Notes under the pieces: generated by a model
Told to the model about the DNA's origin: nothing
Databases searched by the model: none
The model's input: only the letters and a program-made list of their open reading frames with translations
Assembly: GCA_024228555.1 (NCBI GenBank)
Contig: JAAETI010000801.1
Coordinates: 1 to 52,260, forward strand
From: a bacterium
Lineage (GTDB): Bacteria; Actinomycetota; Acidimicrobiia; Spongiisociales; UBA5794
Length of the DNA stretch: 52,260 nucleotides
Direction: 5' to 3'
Made by a program: the position numbers and the translations under genes
Part shown: positions 1 to 8,104 of the stretch, one piece after another
How positions within the stretch are numbered: position 1 is the stretch's first letter
Layout: each line of letters begins with the position of its first letter

Positions 1-2
1 TC

Positions 3-734
3 GGCAGCGACGGACGCACCGTCAACTTCAGATCCCTGGCCGGCGACCTCCTCAGTCATGCGGATTTCGGGCTCGCTTCGCCGCATGAGATCGAGACCGT
101 CGATGGTAACGACCAGCACATCTGGATCACCACGCAGCAAGACGATCTGTTCACCTCATACATCTACGACCTCGGCGAGTGCGGCGGCATCCCCGAACCT
201 GGCCGGTTCCTCGATGATGACCATTCGATCTTCGAACCCGACATCGAGTGGCTTGCGGGACAGGCCATCACCCTGGGCTGCAATCCTCATCAAGCAAACA
301 CACGCTTCTGCCCCGCCGATGATCTCACCCGTGGCGAGATGGCCGCGCTGCTCCACCGTGCGCTCGGAGAGACCGTTGCAGAGGTGAGACCACCAGTTGC
401 CTTCACAGATACCGCAACGTCGGTCTTTGCGACGGATATCGATTGGCTGTCGGCAACCGGCATCACGCAAGGCTGTTCAGCGTCGACGTTCTGTCCGGAG
501 GATCCCGTGACCCGCGGACAAATGGCTGCGTTCTTGGTGCGGGCACTCCATCTTCCAGCGGTATCAGATGTAGGCCGGTTCGTCGACGATGACAGCAGCG
601 TCTTTGAGGATGACATCGCCACACTTGCCAGCGCTGGAATCACCTCTGGGTGTGCGATCGACCGGTTCTGCCCCGACGATCCGGTGACCCGAGCCGAAGT
701 AGCCGCCTTCCTCCATCGGGCGCTCGAGGAGTAG
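3..734 (+). CDS. Surface protein with three SLH-like repeats (5' truncated)
   Basis: The reading frame is open from the left edge, so this is the C-terminal part (about 243 residues) of a larger protein. The last 170 residues hold three similar repeats of about 50 residues. Each has an F-x-D start, a hydrophobic helix, a conserved G-C turn, an F-C-P-x-D loop and an A-A-x-L-x-R-A-L helix. This matches the S-layer-homology layout seen in many actinobacterial exported proteins, with a Cys pair per repeat that could form a disulfide. SLH repeats normally fix exported proteins to the cell wall. The roughly 70 residues before them (with HIWITTQQDD and YIYDLGECG) match no family I recognise, so the catalytic or adhesive part is unknown. 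Confidence 0.75.
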   Translation, partial: GSDGRTVNFRSLAGDLLSHADFGLASPHEIETVDGNDQHIWITTQQDDLFTSYIYDLGECGGIPEPGRFLDDDHSIFEPDIEWLAGQAITLGCNPHQANTRFCPADDLTRGEMAALLHRALGETVAEVRPPVAFTDTATSVFATDIDWLSATGITQGCSASTFCPEDPVTRGQMAAFLVRALHLPAVSDVGRFVDDDSSVFEDDIATLASAGITSGCAIDRFCPDDPVTRAEVAAFLHRALEE

Positions 735-906
735 ACAGCGGGCACTCGCCGCAGCTGGGCCGGCCCCCGGAGACCGAATCCCCCGGTTCTTGCGTGGATT
801 CGTCGCCCATCGGCCGGCCTTTTCTACGCAAGTTCGGCATTGGAGTCGAGCCTGCCGTCCCACATCGGGAACTCTTCTTCCCCGAGGGTCGTTGACCACA
901 ATGAGT

Positions 907-923
907 GACAGTGCGAAACTGTC
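907..923. promoter_or_regulatory. Inverted repeat upstream of the resolvase-fold gene
   Basis: GACAGT and ACTGTC form perfect 6-bp arms around a 5-base spacer, 33 bases before the next start codon. The 222-base gap has no other gene that I can support. It could be an operator or a small RNA stem; there is no T-run, so a terminator is unlikely. Confidence 0.3.
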
Positions 924-956
924 GGTAGCCGAGAGTGCGAAAAGAAAGGCAGCGGC

Positions 957-1493
957 GTGCGAGTGGTTGGATACATACGGGAAACCTCCTCAGGAGGAGA
1001 ACCCGCGTTCGCCCAATCCGAGAAGATCCGCCGTTGGATCAACGAGAGTGGGCATCGGCTCGTTGCGCTGTGCCAAGACGTTCGCACCCCCGGACACGCC
1101 GTCGGACGAGAAGGTCTACAGTCGATCGTCGGGATCATCTCGGCGGGCCAGGTCGATGCCATCCTTGTCCCTTCGCTTGACGCATTCTCTTCCGACAAAG
1201 TCACACAGGAAGTCATCATGTCGGCGCTTCGAATCCACGAAGTGGCACTCTTGTCCACCGACCCTGATGACATTGACATGCTGTCAGACCCACCCGCCGA
1301 CAACTTGCGGATGATCGTCCGTGACGTGCTGGCAAAGCAGACCCGCTTTGACGAGATCCTGAGCCTGCCTACCAATGATGAGCCGGAGCCCCACGCAATC
1401 CAGGTCGACGAGACACCCGATGTGGTGATCGAACTGATACCGGCCGATCGCAAAGACGCACTGCCGGCCAGTCGCGCTATCCCCGGCCAGTAG
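957..1493 (+). CDS. Resolvase-fold protein lacking serine-recombinase catalytic residues
   Basis: The N-terminal 110 residues resemble the serine-recombinase (resolvase/invertase) domain: a VVGYIR strand at residues 3-8, then a helix, and a DAILVPSLDAF segment where active enzymes have V-x-x-LDRLSR. The residue aligned with the nucleophilic Ser is Thr10, followed by Ser11 and Ser12. Both arginines of the LDRLxR motif are missing (LDAFSSD). The last 70 residues are acidic and Pro-rich, with no recognisable helix-turn-helix or zinc ribbon. A GTG start is preceded by AAAGG. Family knowledge says those Arg and Ser residues are needed for strand exchange, so I infer a non-catalytic protein. It converges with the next gene, the stops being 2 bases apart. 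No terminal repeats or mobile-element context are visible. Confidence 0.6.
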   Translation: MRVVGYIRETSSGGEPAFAQSEKIRRWINESGHRLVALCQDVRTPGHAVGREGLQSIVGIISAGQVDAILVPSLDAFSSDKVTQEVIMSALRIHEVALLSTDPDDIDMLSDPPADNLRMIVRDVLAKQTRFDEILSLPTNDEPEPHAIQVDETPDVVIELIPADRKDALPASRAIPGQ

Positions 1494-1495
1494 GC

Positions 1496-2152
1496 CTACC
1501 GGGCGGCTCGGCTCGCCAGGTCAAGACTCAATGCAACCCAGGTCGCTCGCGCTACGGAATAGGCACGTCCGCCTTGCTGTACGGCCGCACCGCTGGCATG
1601 GCGGTGCTCGTCTAGCGCCAACAACACGGTGATCACTGTGTAACCACCCAACTCAGCTTCGGCGACCCCTGCTAGCGCAACCTCATGTGAGCCACCCAAC
1701 TCGGCAACGGCCGCAACGACCGCTGCATCCATGCCCCCGATGCCCAGTTCGAGCGTTCGGTCGGATCTTCGGCCATCGGTGGCCCGCACCGAGACAGAGA
1801 TGCCGTCGGGGGTCTCTTCAACTGCAACGCTCTCCAACCTGGCGCCGACCGCCTCGCCTGCCTCGGCGGGACCGTCGGGTAACGCATGCTCCCCCACCCT
1901 CGGGAAACTGACTACCGAACCCGGCGCACCTGGAGGTGGCGGCGGACCGTCGCTGCCTGCATCGTCGCCTTCGGCGGGAGCAGGCCGCATTCCGTGGTCG
2001 GCAAGGATGCGACGCACCGCCACACCCACCGCATCCGCATCCGCACCGGTTGCCAACTGCACCCTGACCCCGGCAAGCCCACTCTCGGACTCGACCTCGG
2101 CCCCGGCGATCCCGGGGACCGCCATCAGCTCATCCTGAAGTGCTGCCGGCAT
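1496..2152 (-). CDS. Conserved hypothetical two-domain protein
   Basis: This is a 218-residue soluble protein of unknown function. An N-terminal alpha/beta unit (about residues 1-60, with VPGIAGAEVE and GVRVQLATG) looks like a small ACT- or BON-sized ferredoxin-like fold. A Pro/Gly linker (about 65-80) leads to a C-terminal domain of about 120 residues that contains a GGYTVITVLLAL strand and ends in a long helix. No catalytic motif is recognised. The start is decided by context: a GGGAGGG Shine-Dalgarno lies 4 bases before an ATG that overlaps the upstream stop as TGATG. An ATG 39 bases further upstream has no such site. Translation is therefore probably coupled to the upstream small gene. 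Confidence 0.6.
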   Translation of the reverse strand: MPAALQDELMAVPGIAGAEVESESGLAGVRVQLATGADADAVGVAVRRILADHGMRPAPAEGDDAGSDGPPPPPGAPGSVVSFPRVGEHALPDGPAEAGEAVGARLESVAVEETPDGISVSVRATDGRRSDRTLELGIGGMDAAVVAAVAELGGSHEVALAGVAEAELGGYTVITVLLALDEHRHASGAAVQQGGRAYSVARATWVALSLDLASRAAR

Positions 2153-2406
2153 CAAACCCTCCCAAATATTCTGTGTTGCTTCTTGCGCCATTCCAAATAC
2201 AGAATCAGATCTCCAGCAGGCAGCGGAGAATCGACATCACCCTGGGCGGTCGCCAGCCGCCAATCGGCGTAGGGTTGGTCAGGGATCGGCAGAAACGGGG
2301 CCTTTCGCCACCAGTTGTGTCGCGAAACGGCAAACAACGTGCGCACCCCTTCGACCCAGAGATCGGGGCGTCGTCCCACCGCCGCCGCAAGATTCCACGA
2401 CATCAT
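2152..2406 (-). CDS. Small conserved hypothetical protein rich in Trp/Arg
   Basis: The product is 84 residues and basic, with a distinctive core: a VEGVRTLFAVSRHNWWRK helix, a PFLPIPDQPYADWR loop and a final ILYLEWRKKQ helix. Small actinobacterial proteins with the same WW...PFLP.P......WR pattern are familiar to me as uncharacterised, so the function is unknown. The frame stays open further upstream, but that part is low-complexity and overlaps the moxR gene. Two adjacent ATG codons at 2406 and 2403 fit as the start, with a TACGAT hexamer 6 bases upstream and no Shine-Dalgarno, suggesting a leaderless mRNA. The stop overlaps the next start (TGATG), which makes a two-gene operon. Confidence 0.65.
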   Translation of the reverse strand: MMSWNLAAAVGRRPDLWVEGVRTLFAVSRHNWWRKAPFLPIPDQPYADWRLATAQGDVDSPLPAGDLILYLEWRKKQHRIFGRV

Positions 2407-2412
2407 GGAACG

Positions 2413-2418
2413 ATCGTA
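2413..2418 (-). promoter_or_regulatory. Putative -10 element for leaderless mRNA
   Basis: TACGAT on the minus strand ends 6 bases before ATG 2406. No Shine-Dalgarno lies between. One of nine such cases in the window. Confidence 0.45.
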
Positions 2419-2514
2419 CCCCCCGAGGCGTTGACAACGTGGCATTGCCAAATGGGGCAGACAGGTACCAGCACTGATAGTCTCATCGCGTTGCTGCCGG
2501 AGGAAGGAGCACAT

Positions 2515-3486
2515 GTGACTGTTACCGCTGAAGACCTTCAGTGGTTCGGAAAGAGTTTTGGCGCGATCGTTGACAACATCGAGACCGTCATTCAAGGTAA
2601 GCGCCGCACGATCGAATTGGCAACGATCTGCTTGCTGTCCGAAGGCCACACTCTGATTGAGGACGTCCCAGGTGTCGGCAAGACCCTTCTTGCCCGATCG
2701 TTGGCGAAGTCGATTGATTGCAGTTTCCAGCGAATCCAATTCACCCCCGACCTTCTGCCGTCGGATGTGACAGGTGTTTCCGTATGGGACCGCGAATCAA
2801 ACCACTTCGTCTTCCGCCCCGGACCCGTCTTCGCCAATGTTGTACTTGGCGATGAGATCAACAGAGCGAGCCCGAAGACACAGTCGGCGCTACTCGAGGC
2901 GATGGAAGAGCGTCAGGTCACGGTTGATGCCGTCACCCGGCCGCTCGCCGCACCATTCATGGTGGTCGCCACGCAGAACCCGATAGAACACGAAGGAACT
3001 TACCCGCTGCCAGAGGCACAGCTCGACCGCTTCATGATGCGGCTGGGCATGGGATATCCCGAACGGGACAAGGAACTGGAGATGCTCGAAACCCACGGGC
3101 ACCACTCCACTCTCGAAGATCTCGAGCCAGTCGTTGACGCCGCAGACGTGAACCGGATGGTCGACATTGCTGCCCGGGTATACGTTGCGGACGCAATCCG
3201 CTCGTATCTGGTCGACTTGTCTGACGCCACTCGTAACGACCCCGACTTGCTGCTGGGGGCATCGCCGCGGGCGACGCTCTATATGCAAAGGGCAGCTCGC
3301 ACCAATGCGGCAACAGAGGGAAGGGACTTCGTGACACCCGACGACGTCAAAGAGATGCTCCACCCGGTCCTCAACCACCGGTTGATCCTGCAGCCCGAGG
3401 CACAGATGCGGGGCTCAGGGGTCAGGAGCATCATCGATGCGATCAGCGACCGGGTCGGAGTACCTGGCGCCCGTACCGGCGTCTAG
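2515..3486 (+). CDS. MoxR-family AAA+ ATPase
   Basis: The 323-residue product is a MoxR chaperone-type AAA+ ATPase. Visible are Walker A DVPGVGKT (residues 50-57), Walker B VVLGDE (109-114), the TQNPIEHEGTYPLPEAQLDRF sensor-1 and arginine region, and a C-terminal lid with the GASPRA motif. MoxR proteins are thought to remodel or mature partners encoded beside them, usually DUF58 and VWA proteins. Here the DUF58 gene follows with a TAGTG overlap and then a transglutaminase gene, the classic trio. The frame extends upstream to 2140, but the GTG at 2515 has AGGAAGGAG at ideal spacing and yields the normal family length. The upstream extension is antisense to the 2152-2406 gene. Confidence 0.9.
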   Translation: MTVTAEDLQWFGKSFGAIVDNIETVIQGKRRTIELATICLLSEGHTLIEDVPGVGKTLLARSLAKSIDCSFQRIQFTPDLLPSDVTGVSVWDRESNHFVFRPGPVFANVVLGDEINRASPKTQSALLEAMEERQVTVDAVTRPLAAPFMVVATQNPIEHEGTYPLPEAQLDRFMMRLGMGYPERDKELEMLETHGHHSTLEDLEPVVDAADVNRMVDIAARVYVADAIRSYLVDLSDATRNDPDLLLGASPRATLYMQRAARTNAATEGRDFVTPDDVKEMLHPVLNHRLILQPEAQMRGSGVRSIIDAISDRVGVPGARTGV

Positions 3487-4670
3487 TGCCAACGCTACAC
3501 GGCTGGGCAGCACTCGGTGCAGCCTTTGCCCTCGGGGTTTTGTGGATCGGCTTTGGCGAGCGCTTGCTGCTCGCCCTTGCGATCTTCCTCGTCGGATCAG
3601 TTGCTTTGGGGGTTCTGTATGTGAGAAGCAGCGCACCACGTGCCCGCCTCACCCGCCAGATCTCACCCGTGCAAGTTCACGACGGCGAACGGGCCATCGT
3701 GCAGCTCTCTCTGGTTTCCAGCCGGAGACTGCACTCGGCAATAGTCGAAGACATCGTCCACAGCCTGGGAACGGCTTCGTTCGTGGCCGAACGGGTTGAC
3801 GAAAGCGAACCGATGTTGGCCCGCTACGAGGTTCTGTGTAAACCGCGAGGCGTCTACAAGGTCGGCCCCGCCACCCTGAGAGTCCGTGACGCCATGGCGC
3901 TGGCCGAATCGCTCAGCTCGGGGAGACGAGCCGATCGGCTTGTTGTCTACCCGTCGGTCGAGCCACTTGCCGGTCTGCCCGTTGTTCGCGGGCAAGATCC
4001 GAATGTGAACTCGGCACGGGCCAACTTCTCCCACAGCGGCGGCGATGATTTCTTCACTCTCCGCGAGTACCAGCGCGGCGACGACCTACGCCGCGTGCAT
4101 TGGCCATCGTCGGCCCGACGTGATGAGCTGATGATCAAGCAGCTCGAGATGCCCTGGCAATCAAGGGCACTCGTTCTGCTCGATATCCGAGCGGATTCGT
4201 ACGCCACTCCAGATTCGTTTGAACATGCAGTTCGTGGTGCTGCCTCAGCCATGCGCCATCTGTATCGACACGGATTCAGCCCGACACTGTGGAGCGGCCA
4301 CTCCAGGGGAACCGCAGTCACCACATCGCAGGCCTACGAGCTGGCAATGGAAGAACTGGCCACCGTCCAAACCAATCCGGAACTGGACTTTGGCGCTCTG
4401 ATGAGTCGCTTGCGCAGGGAGGGTCTGGCCGGCGGTGCGCTTGTCATGGTGACCGGCGTACTCGACAGTGGCGGCGTATCGGTGTTCAAGACACTCAGTC
4501 GGGATTATTACAAGACGATCGTAATGACGGTCTCAGAGCGCGAGAACGAAGCCCTACACCAGGTGAAACGCGCCGGTGCAGTAGCCGTCGCCTCGGGACC
4601 GGCATCGAAGTGGGCGCCAGCCTGGCGAGAAGCAATGGAGAAGACATGGTCTACCGCCTCAGCTGGCTAG
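3486..4670 (+). CDS. DUF58 domain membrane protein
   Basis: The product has 394 residues. Two N-terminal hydrophobic segments (about 5-22 and 27-46) are followed by a beta-rich region and then the DUF58 signature REYQRGDDLRRVHWPSSAR at about 193-211. A VWA-like segment starting ALVLLDIRAD follows. DUF58 proteins partner with MoxR ATPases; a cell-envelope or complex-assembly role is assumed from family context rather than proven. The GTG start overlaps the moxR stop (TAGTG). The 3' end overlaps the transglutaminase gene by 25 bases, so all three genes are probably translated from one mRNA. Confidence 0.88.
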   Translation: MPTLHGWAALGAAFALGVLWIGFGERLLLALAIFLVGSVALGVLYVRSSAPRARLTRQISPVQVHDGERAIVQLSLVSSRRLHSAIVEDIVHSLGTASFVAERVDESEPMLARYEVLCKPRGVYKVGPATLRVRDAMALAESLSSGRRADRLVVYPSVEPLAGLPVVRGQDPNVNSARANFSHSGGDDFFTLREYQRGDDLRRVHWPSSARRDELMIKQLEMPWQSRALVLLDIRADSYATPDSFEHAVRGAASAMRHLYRHGFSPTLWSGHSRGTAVTTSQAYELAMEELATVQTNPELDFGALMSRLRREGLAGGALVMVTGVLDSGGVSVFKTLSRDYYKTIVMTVSERENEALHQVKRAGAVAVASGPASKWAPAWREAMEKTWSTASAG

Positions 4671-7072
4671 CCGGTGCGGCATCGCTGATCTTCGCCCTCA
4701 GCGGCCTGACCGGTTTGCTGCGTCCTACCAGCACAGGAACCAAGTGGCAGTTCATTGTGATCGCGGCGCTGATCCTTGGAGCCACCATCACCTGGACGGC
4801 GCTGAGCTACCGGGCCCATCCTGCGATAGTCGTCGGCCTGAACCTTGTTGCGATGGTTGTTGCCATCTCCCGGATCGCAGCGCCAGAGACCACACGGGGG
4901 CTTCTACCGACCGCAGAGACTCTCACCGCCTTTAGTACCCAATTCGATCGAGCGATGGCGCTGATCAGAACGGGGATCGAACCGGTCCAGCCAATCGCAG
5001 GCATCGTCATCGTCCTGGCGGCTGTGTTCTGGGTGGCAGGGGTCCTGCTCACCTGGGGGCTGATGCGTGGCCACCCCTACGTTGCCCTCGTCCCACCCCT
5101 GGTGCTTGCACTGCAATTCGCCACGATGGACCGCACCAGAACCGGTTGGCTCCGCATCGTGATCTTCCTTTCCGTCGTCGCAGCCTCTGTCGTCGCCATC
5201 ACGATTGACGAGCGTGATCAGTCGGCAGGACGCATGTCGGGCGGCGACCGCAAACGATCCGCCCTCAATAGTCGCCTTGCTCCGTCGGCAGCGGGTCTTC
5301 TGGCTATCACGCTGTTCCTCAGCGTTGCGGCAACCGGGGCCATGGCGGGAATGGTCCCCCGTGACGGTGTCCTCCCCTGGCGGAGCGCCACCGGCCTCAC
5401 CTCTGATTTCTACGGTGGCATTGCCTACAACCCGTTCATCGGGATCCAGCAGTCGCTTGTCTCCCAATCTGACACACCGGTCTTCCTTGCAGAGGTCACC
5501 GGCGACGTTCCTGCCAGCGAGGTCTACTTCCGACTAGTGACGATGGAGACCTACGACGGCGGCCAGTTCTTTGCCGACAAGCCAACGGTCGTCGACCTCG
5601 ATACCCGCCCTTGGGAAGACAGCGACAACCGATTCGCCGGCCCCACCGGCCGGATCACCACCACCATCCAGATCGAACGACTCCGCATGGACTGGCTGCC
5701 CGAGACCTACGTACCCGATTCGTTCGGCAGTGAGGATGGCGACATCCTCAGAGACGTCCGAGTGCGACAAGCCGACGGAGCCATCCGCCTCGAGGGGAAC
5801 CTCTCCTACGAAGGACTGACATACACCGTCGAGTCAGAAGTGCCAATACCCGATATTGCCGTCCTTGCGACCGACGACGACGGTGAGCTGTCGCCTGCGT
5901 TTGAATTTGCCGCCACTGAGCAAACCGTGCCGCAGCCGGTCGTGGTTGCCGCTCGGTCGGAACCCGCCGACGTCGACAAGTACCTGGCGCTGCCCGACAA
6001 TCTCGGCGAAGACATCGCGGCCGAAGCCAGACGGCAGACCGACAACCTGACCACCAACTACGAGATCGGCCTCGCCCTGGAGTCGTGGTTCCATTCGAGT
6101 GCGTTTGCGTACTCGACCAACATCGACCCCGGTCACGGTGCAACCGACCTGGCGGCCTGGCTTCTCGACCCCGAATCACCGAATTTCCACACCGGCTACT
6201 GCGAGAACTTTGCCACGGCAATGGCAGTCATGGCGCGAACCCTCGATGTCCCCTCGCGCGTGGTCCTTGGGTTTACCCCCGGTGAGCCAACCGAGCAGGA
6301 CAACGTCGTCATCGTCCGCGATCGTAACGCCCACGCCTGGGTGGAGCTTTGGATCCCAACCCAGGGCTGGGTCCGTTTCGACCCCACCCCGCGTGGTGAC
6401 TCCATCAACCCCTCGACGTACGGACTCGCCGAATCGGAACTCGGGTTCTCACTCACCGCCTACCTCGATGTCCCCGACCCCGATCCAATCAGTGTTCCCA
6501 ATGCCCCGCTGGCACCACCTGAGTTCCCAGAGGATCTGCCGATCTTCGCCGGTGGCGGATCCGCAGGAAACAATGACAGCGGCCTGTCGATCCCGGCCTG
6601 GGTCACCACGATTGCACCTTTCGTCCTGGTCGCTGTGCTGCTGGTTGGCGGCATACCGACGATCAAATGGTGGCGGCGACGACGCCGCCTGAAGCGACTC
6701 GAGCACGGCGACATAAGCGCCGCATGGGAAGACATCGTGGTGCGCCTCACCGACCTTGGCGAGACCCCCTCGCCATCGATGACACCCCACCAGCTAGCCC
6801 AATCAATTGACAGTGCGATGGTTCCGCTGGCATCGGTTTATGGTCGTTCGATCTATGGACCGGAGGAGGGCATCGCGGACGGCCACGTCGAGACGGCGGT
6901 GAAGTCGCTCGACCAGACACGCGCCCGTCTCACGACGCGACACAGTGCCGCACAACGTGTGGTGGCGATGTACCGGCCAACCAGCATCGTGCCGAAGGCT
7001 GCCAAGAATGCTGTACGCCGGCTCAAGTTCAGCCAGCGCAACGGATCATCGAACGGCAACGGTAGGGCGTAG
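4646..7072 (+). CDS. Membrane-bound transglutaminase-like protein
   Basis: The 808-residue protein starts with about six transmembrane segments within the first 240 residues. A large extracytoplasmic region follows, with a transglutaminase-like core, then another transmembrane segment (around 650-670) and a basic cytoplasmic tail. The triad is intact: Cys519 in GYCENFAT, His563 in NAHAWVEL and Asp579 in FDPTP. This arrangement (DUF3488 plus transglutaminase core) is typical of the third member of MoxR-DUF58-TGase operons. It may act as an extracellular protease or amidase, or as a crosslinking enzyme; the substrate is unknown. ATG 4646 lies inside the end of the DUF58 gene with GGAG nearby. 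The frame is open much further upstream, but that part is antisense-like shadow. Confidence 0.88.
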   Translation: MVYRLSWLAGAASLIFALSGLTGLLRPTSTGTKWQFIVIAALILGATITWTALSYRAHPAIVVGLNLVAMVVAISRIAAPETTRGLLPTAETLTAFSTQFDRAMALIRTGIEPVQPIAGIVIVLAAVFWVAGVLLTWGLMRGHPYVALVPPLVLALQFATMDRTRTGWLRIVIFLSVVAASVVAITIDERDQSAGRMSGGDRKRSALNSRLAPSAAGLLAITLFLSVAATGAMAGMVPRDGVLPWRSATGLTSDFYGGIAYNPFIGIQQSLVSQSDTPVFLAEVTGDVPASEVYFRLVTMETYDGGQFFADKPTVVDLDTRPWEDSDNRFAGPTGRITTTIQIERLRMDWLPETYVPDSFGSEDGDILRDVRVRQADGAIRLEGNLSYEGLTYTVESEVPIPDIAVLATDDDGELSPAFEFAATEQTVPQPVVVAARSEPADVDKYLALPDNLGEDIAAEARRQTDNLTTNYEIGLALESWFHSSAFAYSTNIDPGHGATDLAAWLLDPESPNFHTGYCENFATAMAVMARTLDVPSRVVLGFTPGEPTEQDNVVIVRDRNAHAWVELWIPTQGWVRFDPTPRGDSINPSTYGLAESELGFSLTAYLDVPDPDPISVPNAPLAPPEFPEDLPIFAGGGSAGNNDSGLSIPAWVTTIAPFVLVAVLLVGGIPTIKWWRRRRRLKRLEHGDISAAWEDIVVRLTDLGETPSPSMTPHQLAQSIDSAMVPLASVYGRSIYGPEEGIADGHVETAVKSLDQTRARLTTRHSAAQRVVAMYRPTSIVPKAAKNAVRRLKFSQRNGSSNGNGRA

Positions 7073-7078
7073 CGGACG

Positions 7079-7100
7079 CGGCACCATAGGCTCAGTGCCG
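7079..7100. terminator. Hairpin between convergent genes
   Basis: CGGCAC and GTGCCG pair around a 10-base loop in the 47-base gap between the transglutaminase gene and the converging MerR gene. No T-run follows, so it is at best a weak or Rho-assisted bidirectional terminator. Confidence 0.3.
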
Positions 7101-7119
7101 TCTCCAAGCTGGACGGGTC

Positions 7120-7617
7120 CTAGCCTTGGGCGGCTTGGCCCTCTGATTTCACATCATCTTCGACCCGACGCAGCATGTCGAGGAAACGATCTCGGTCCAG
7201 CTCGAACTTGGTGACATCCTCTTCGACGCTCTTGGTGATCTCGTTGATCGCAACAAAGAACGCCAGCTGCCCATCGCGGAGGGCATCCAACAACTCGTCT
7301 TCATTCTGGGCAACTCTGAAGATCGTCTGCCCGTCCGTGACCAGCTTCACCGAGGCGAGATGATCATCCATGGCCGCGCTGCGACGCAGGTAGTCCCAGG
7401 CGCGACGGACCCGTTGCACCGACATCCCGTTGTCGAGCAGGCTCTTGACGACACGCAATGCCACGAGGTCTCGGAATGAATAGAGACGACGACGGCCGGG
7501 ACGCCCTCCGCTGCTCTGAATGCTTGGTGCGACTAGATCAACTTTGTCCCAATAACGAAGTTGGTGGGCAGTACACCCAGTCAGTGCTGATGCCTGCTGG
7601 GCAGTAAAAGAATCCAC
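7120..7617 (-). CDS. MerR-family transcriptional regulator
   Basis: The product has 165 residues. The first 70 form a MerR winged helix: a TAQQASALTGCTAHQLRYWDKVDLV recognition region, a GRRRLYSFRDLVALRVVKSLLDNGMS wing and helix. The C-terminal part (about 85-165) lacks Cys clusters or a drug-binding motif and ends in a charged coiled-coil-like helix. The ligand is unknown. A GTG start with GGAGGAG 4 bases upstream is clear. It is followed by about 100 bases before the DUF3040 gene on the same strand, which might be co-transcribed upstream of it. A developmental or division role is possible from the neighbours, but that is inference. Confidence 0.8.
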   Translation of the reverse strand: MDSFTAQQASALTGCTAHQLRYWDKVDLVAPSIQSSGGRPGRRRLYSFRDLVALRVVKSLLDNGMSVQRVRRAWDYLRRSAAMDDHLASVKLVTDGQTIFRVAQNEDELLDALRDGQLAFFVAINEITKSVEEDVTKFELDRDRFLDMLRRVEDDVKSEGQAAQG

Positions 7618-7723
7618 CTATCTCCTCCACAAACGTTCTGGTCCGCTGGCTCCGCATGAACCCTGATTCGAGCGCCTTGTTACAGCTTGGGCGACTCATT
7701 CCCTCGCACGAGGGGATGCCACT

Positions 7724-8059
7724 TTAGCTGTTCCGCGACCACCTCTGTCGAGCCCTCTCCAACCAGCTCTCGAAGGTCTCGGAACCCACCTCAGTGGACT
7801 GACGCAAGCTCATGGCGAGCCATCCCGCCGAAGCCAACATTATCAAGAAACCAGCGGCGGCAATCCACACGTTTGCGGTAAATGAGGCCAACATGACGAT
7901 AAGACCAACGATGAATCCGGCTATGGCCATGCGGCGTTGCGGACGAAACGAAGAACGCCATGAAGCGTCAGCAACGGAGCGCGCTAGCTCCGGGTCCTCT
8001 TCATAGAATTGGCGCTCGATCTCTTCAAGAATGCGCTGTTCGTCTTCGTTTAGCGGCAT
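7724..8059 (-). CDS. DUF3040 small membrane protein
   Basis: The 111-residue protein begins MPLNEDEQRILEEIERQFYEEDPELA, the DUF3040 N-terminal signature of actinobacteria. Two transmembrane helices follow (about 44-63 and 66-86) and a charged tail. Function is unknown; the family is usually found near cell-division or envelope loci. GGAGAGG precedes the ATG. Downstream at 7698-7717 an imperfect 9-bp hairpin could end transcription, although no T-run follows it. It lies 45 bases downstream of dinB on the same strand and could share its mRNA. Confidence 0.85.
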   Translation of the reverse strand: MPLNEDEQRILEEIERQFYEEDPELARSVADASWRSSFRPQRRMAIAGFIVGLIVMLASFTANVWIAAAGFLIMLASAGWLAMSLRQSTEVGSETFESWLERARQRWSRNS

Positions 8060-8104
8060 CGTTGGCCTCTCCGGTTCTCAAACCGAGTATACAAGCCGGT
8101 GATG

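Noticed and set aside
2140-2514. N-terminal extension of the moxR frame
   Set aside because: It overlaps a better-supported minus-strand gene and lies before a strong ribosome site at the GTG 2515.
2407-2739. Upstream extension of the 84-residue minus-strand gene
   Set aside because: It is antisense to moxR and lacks the conserved pattern; the ATG pair at 2403-2406 fits better.
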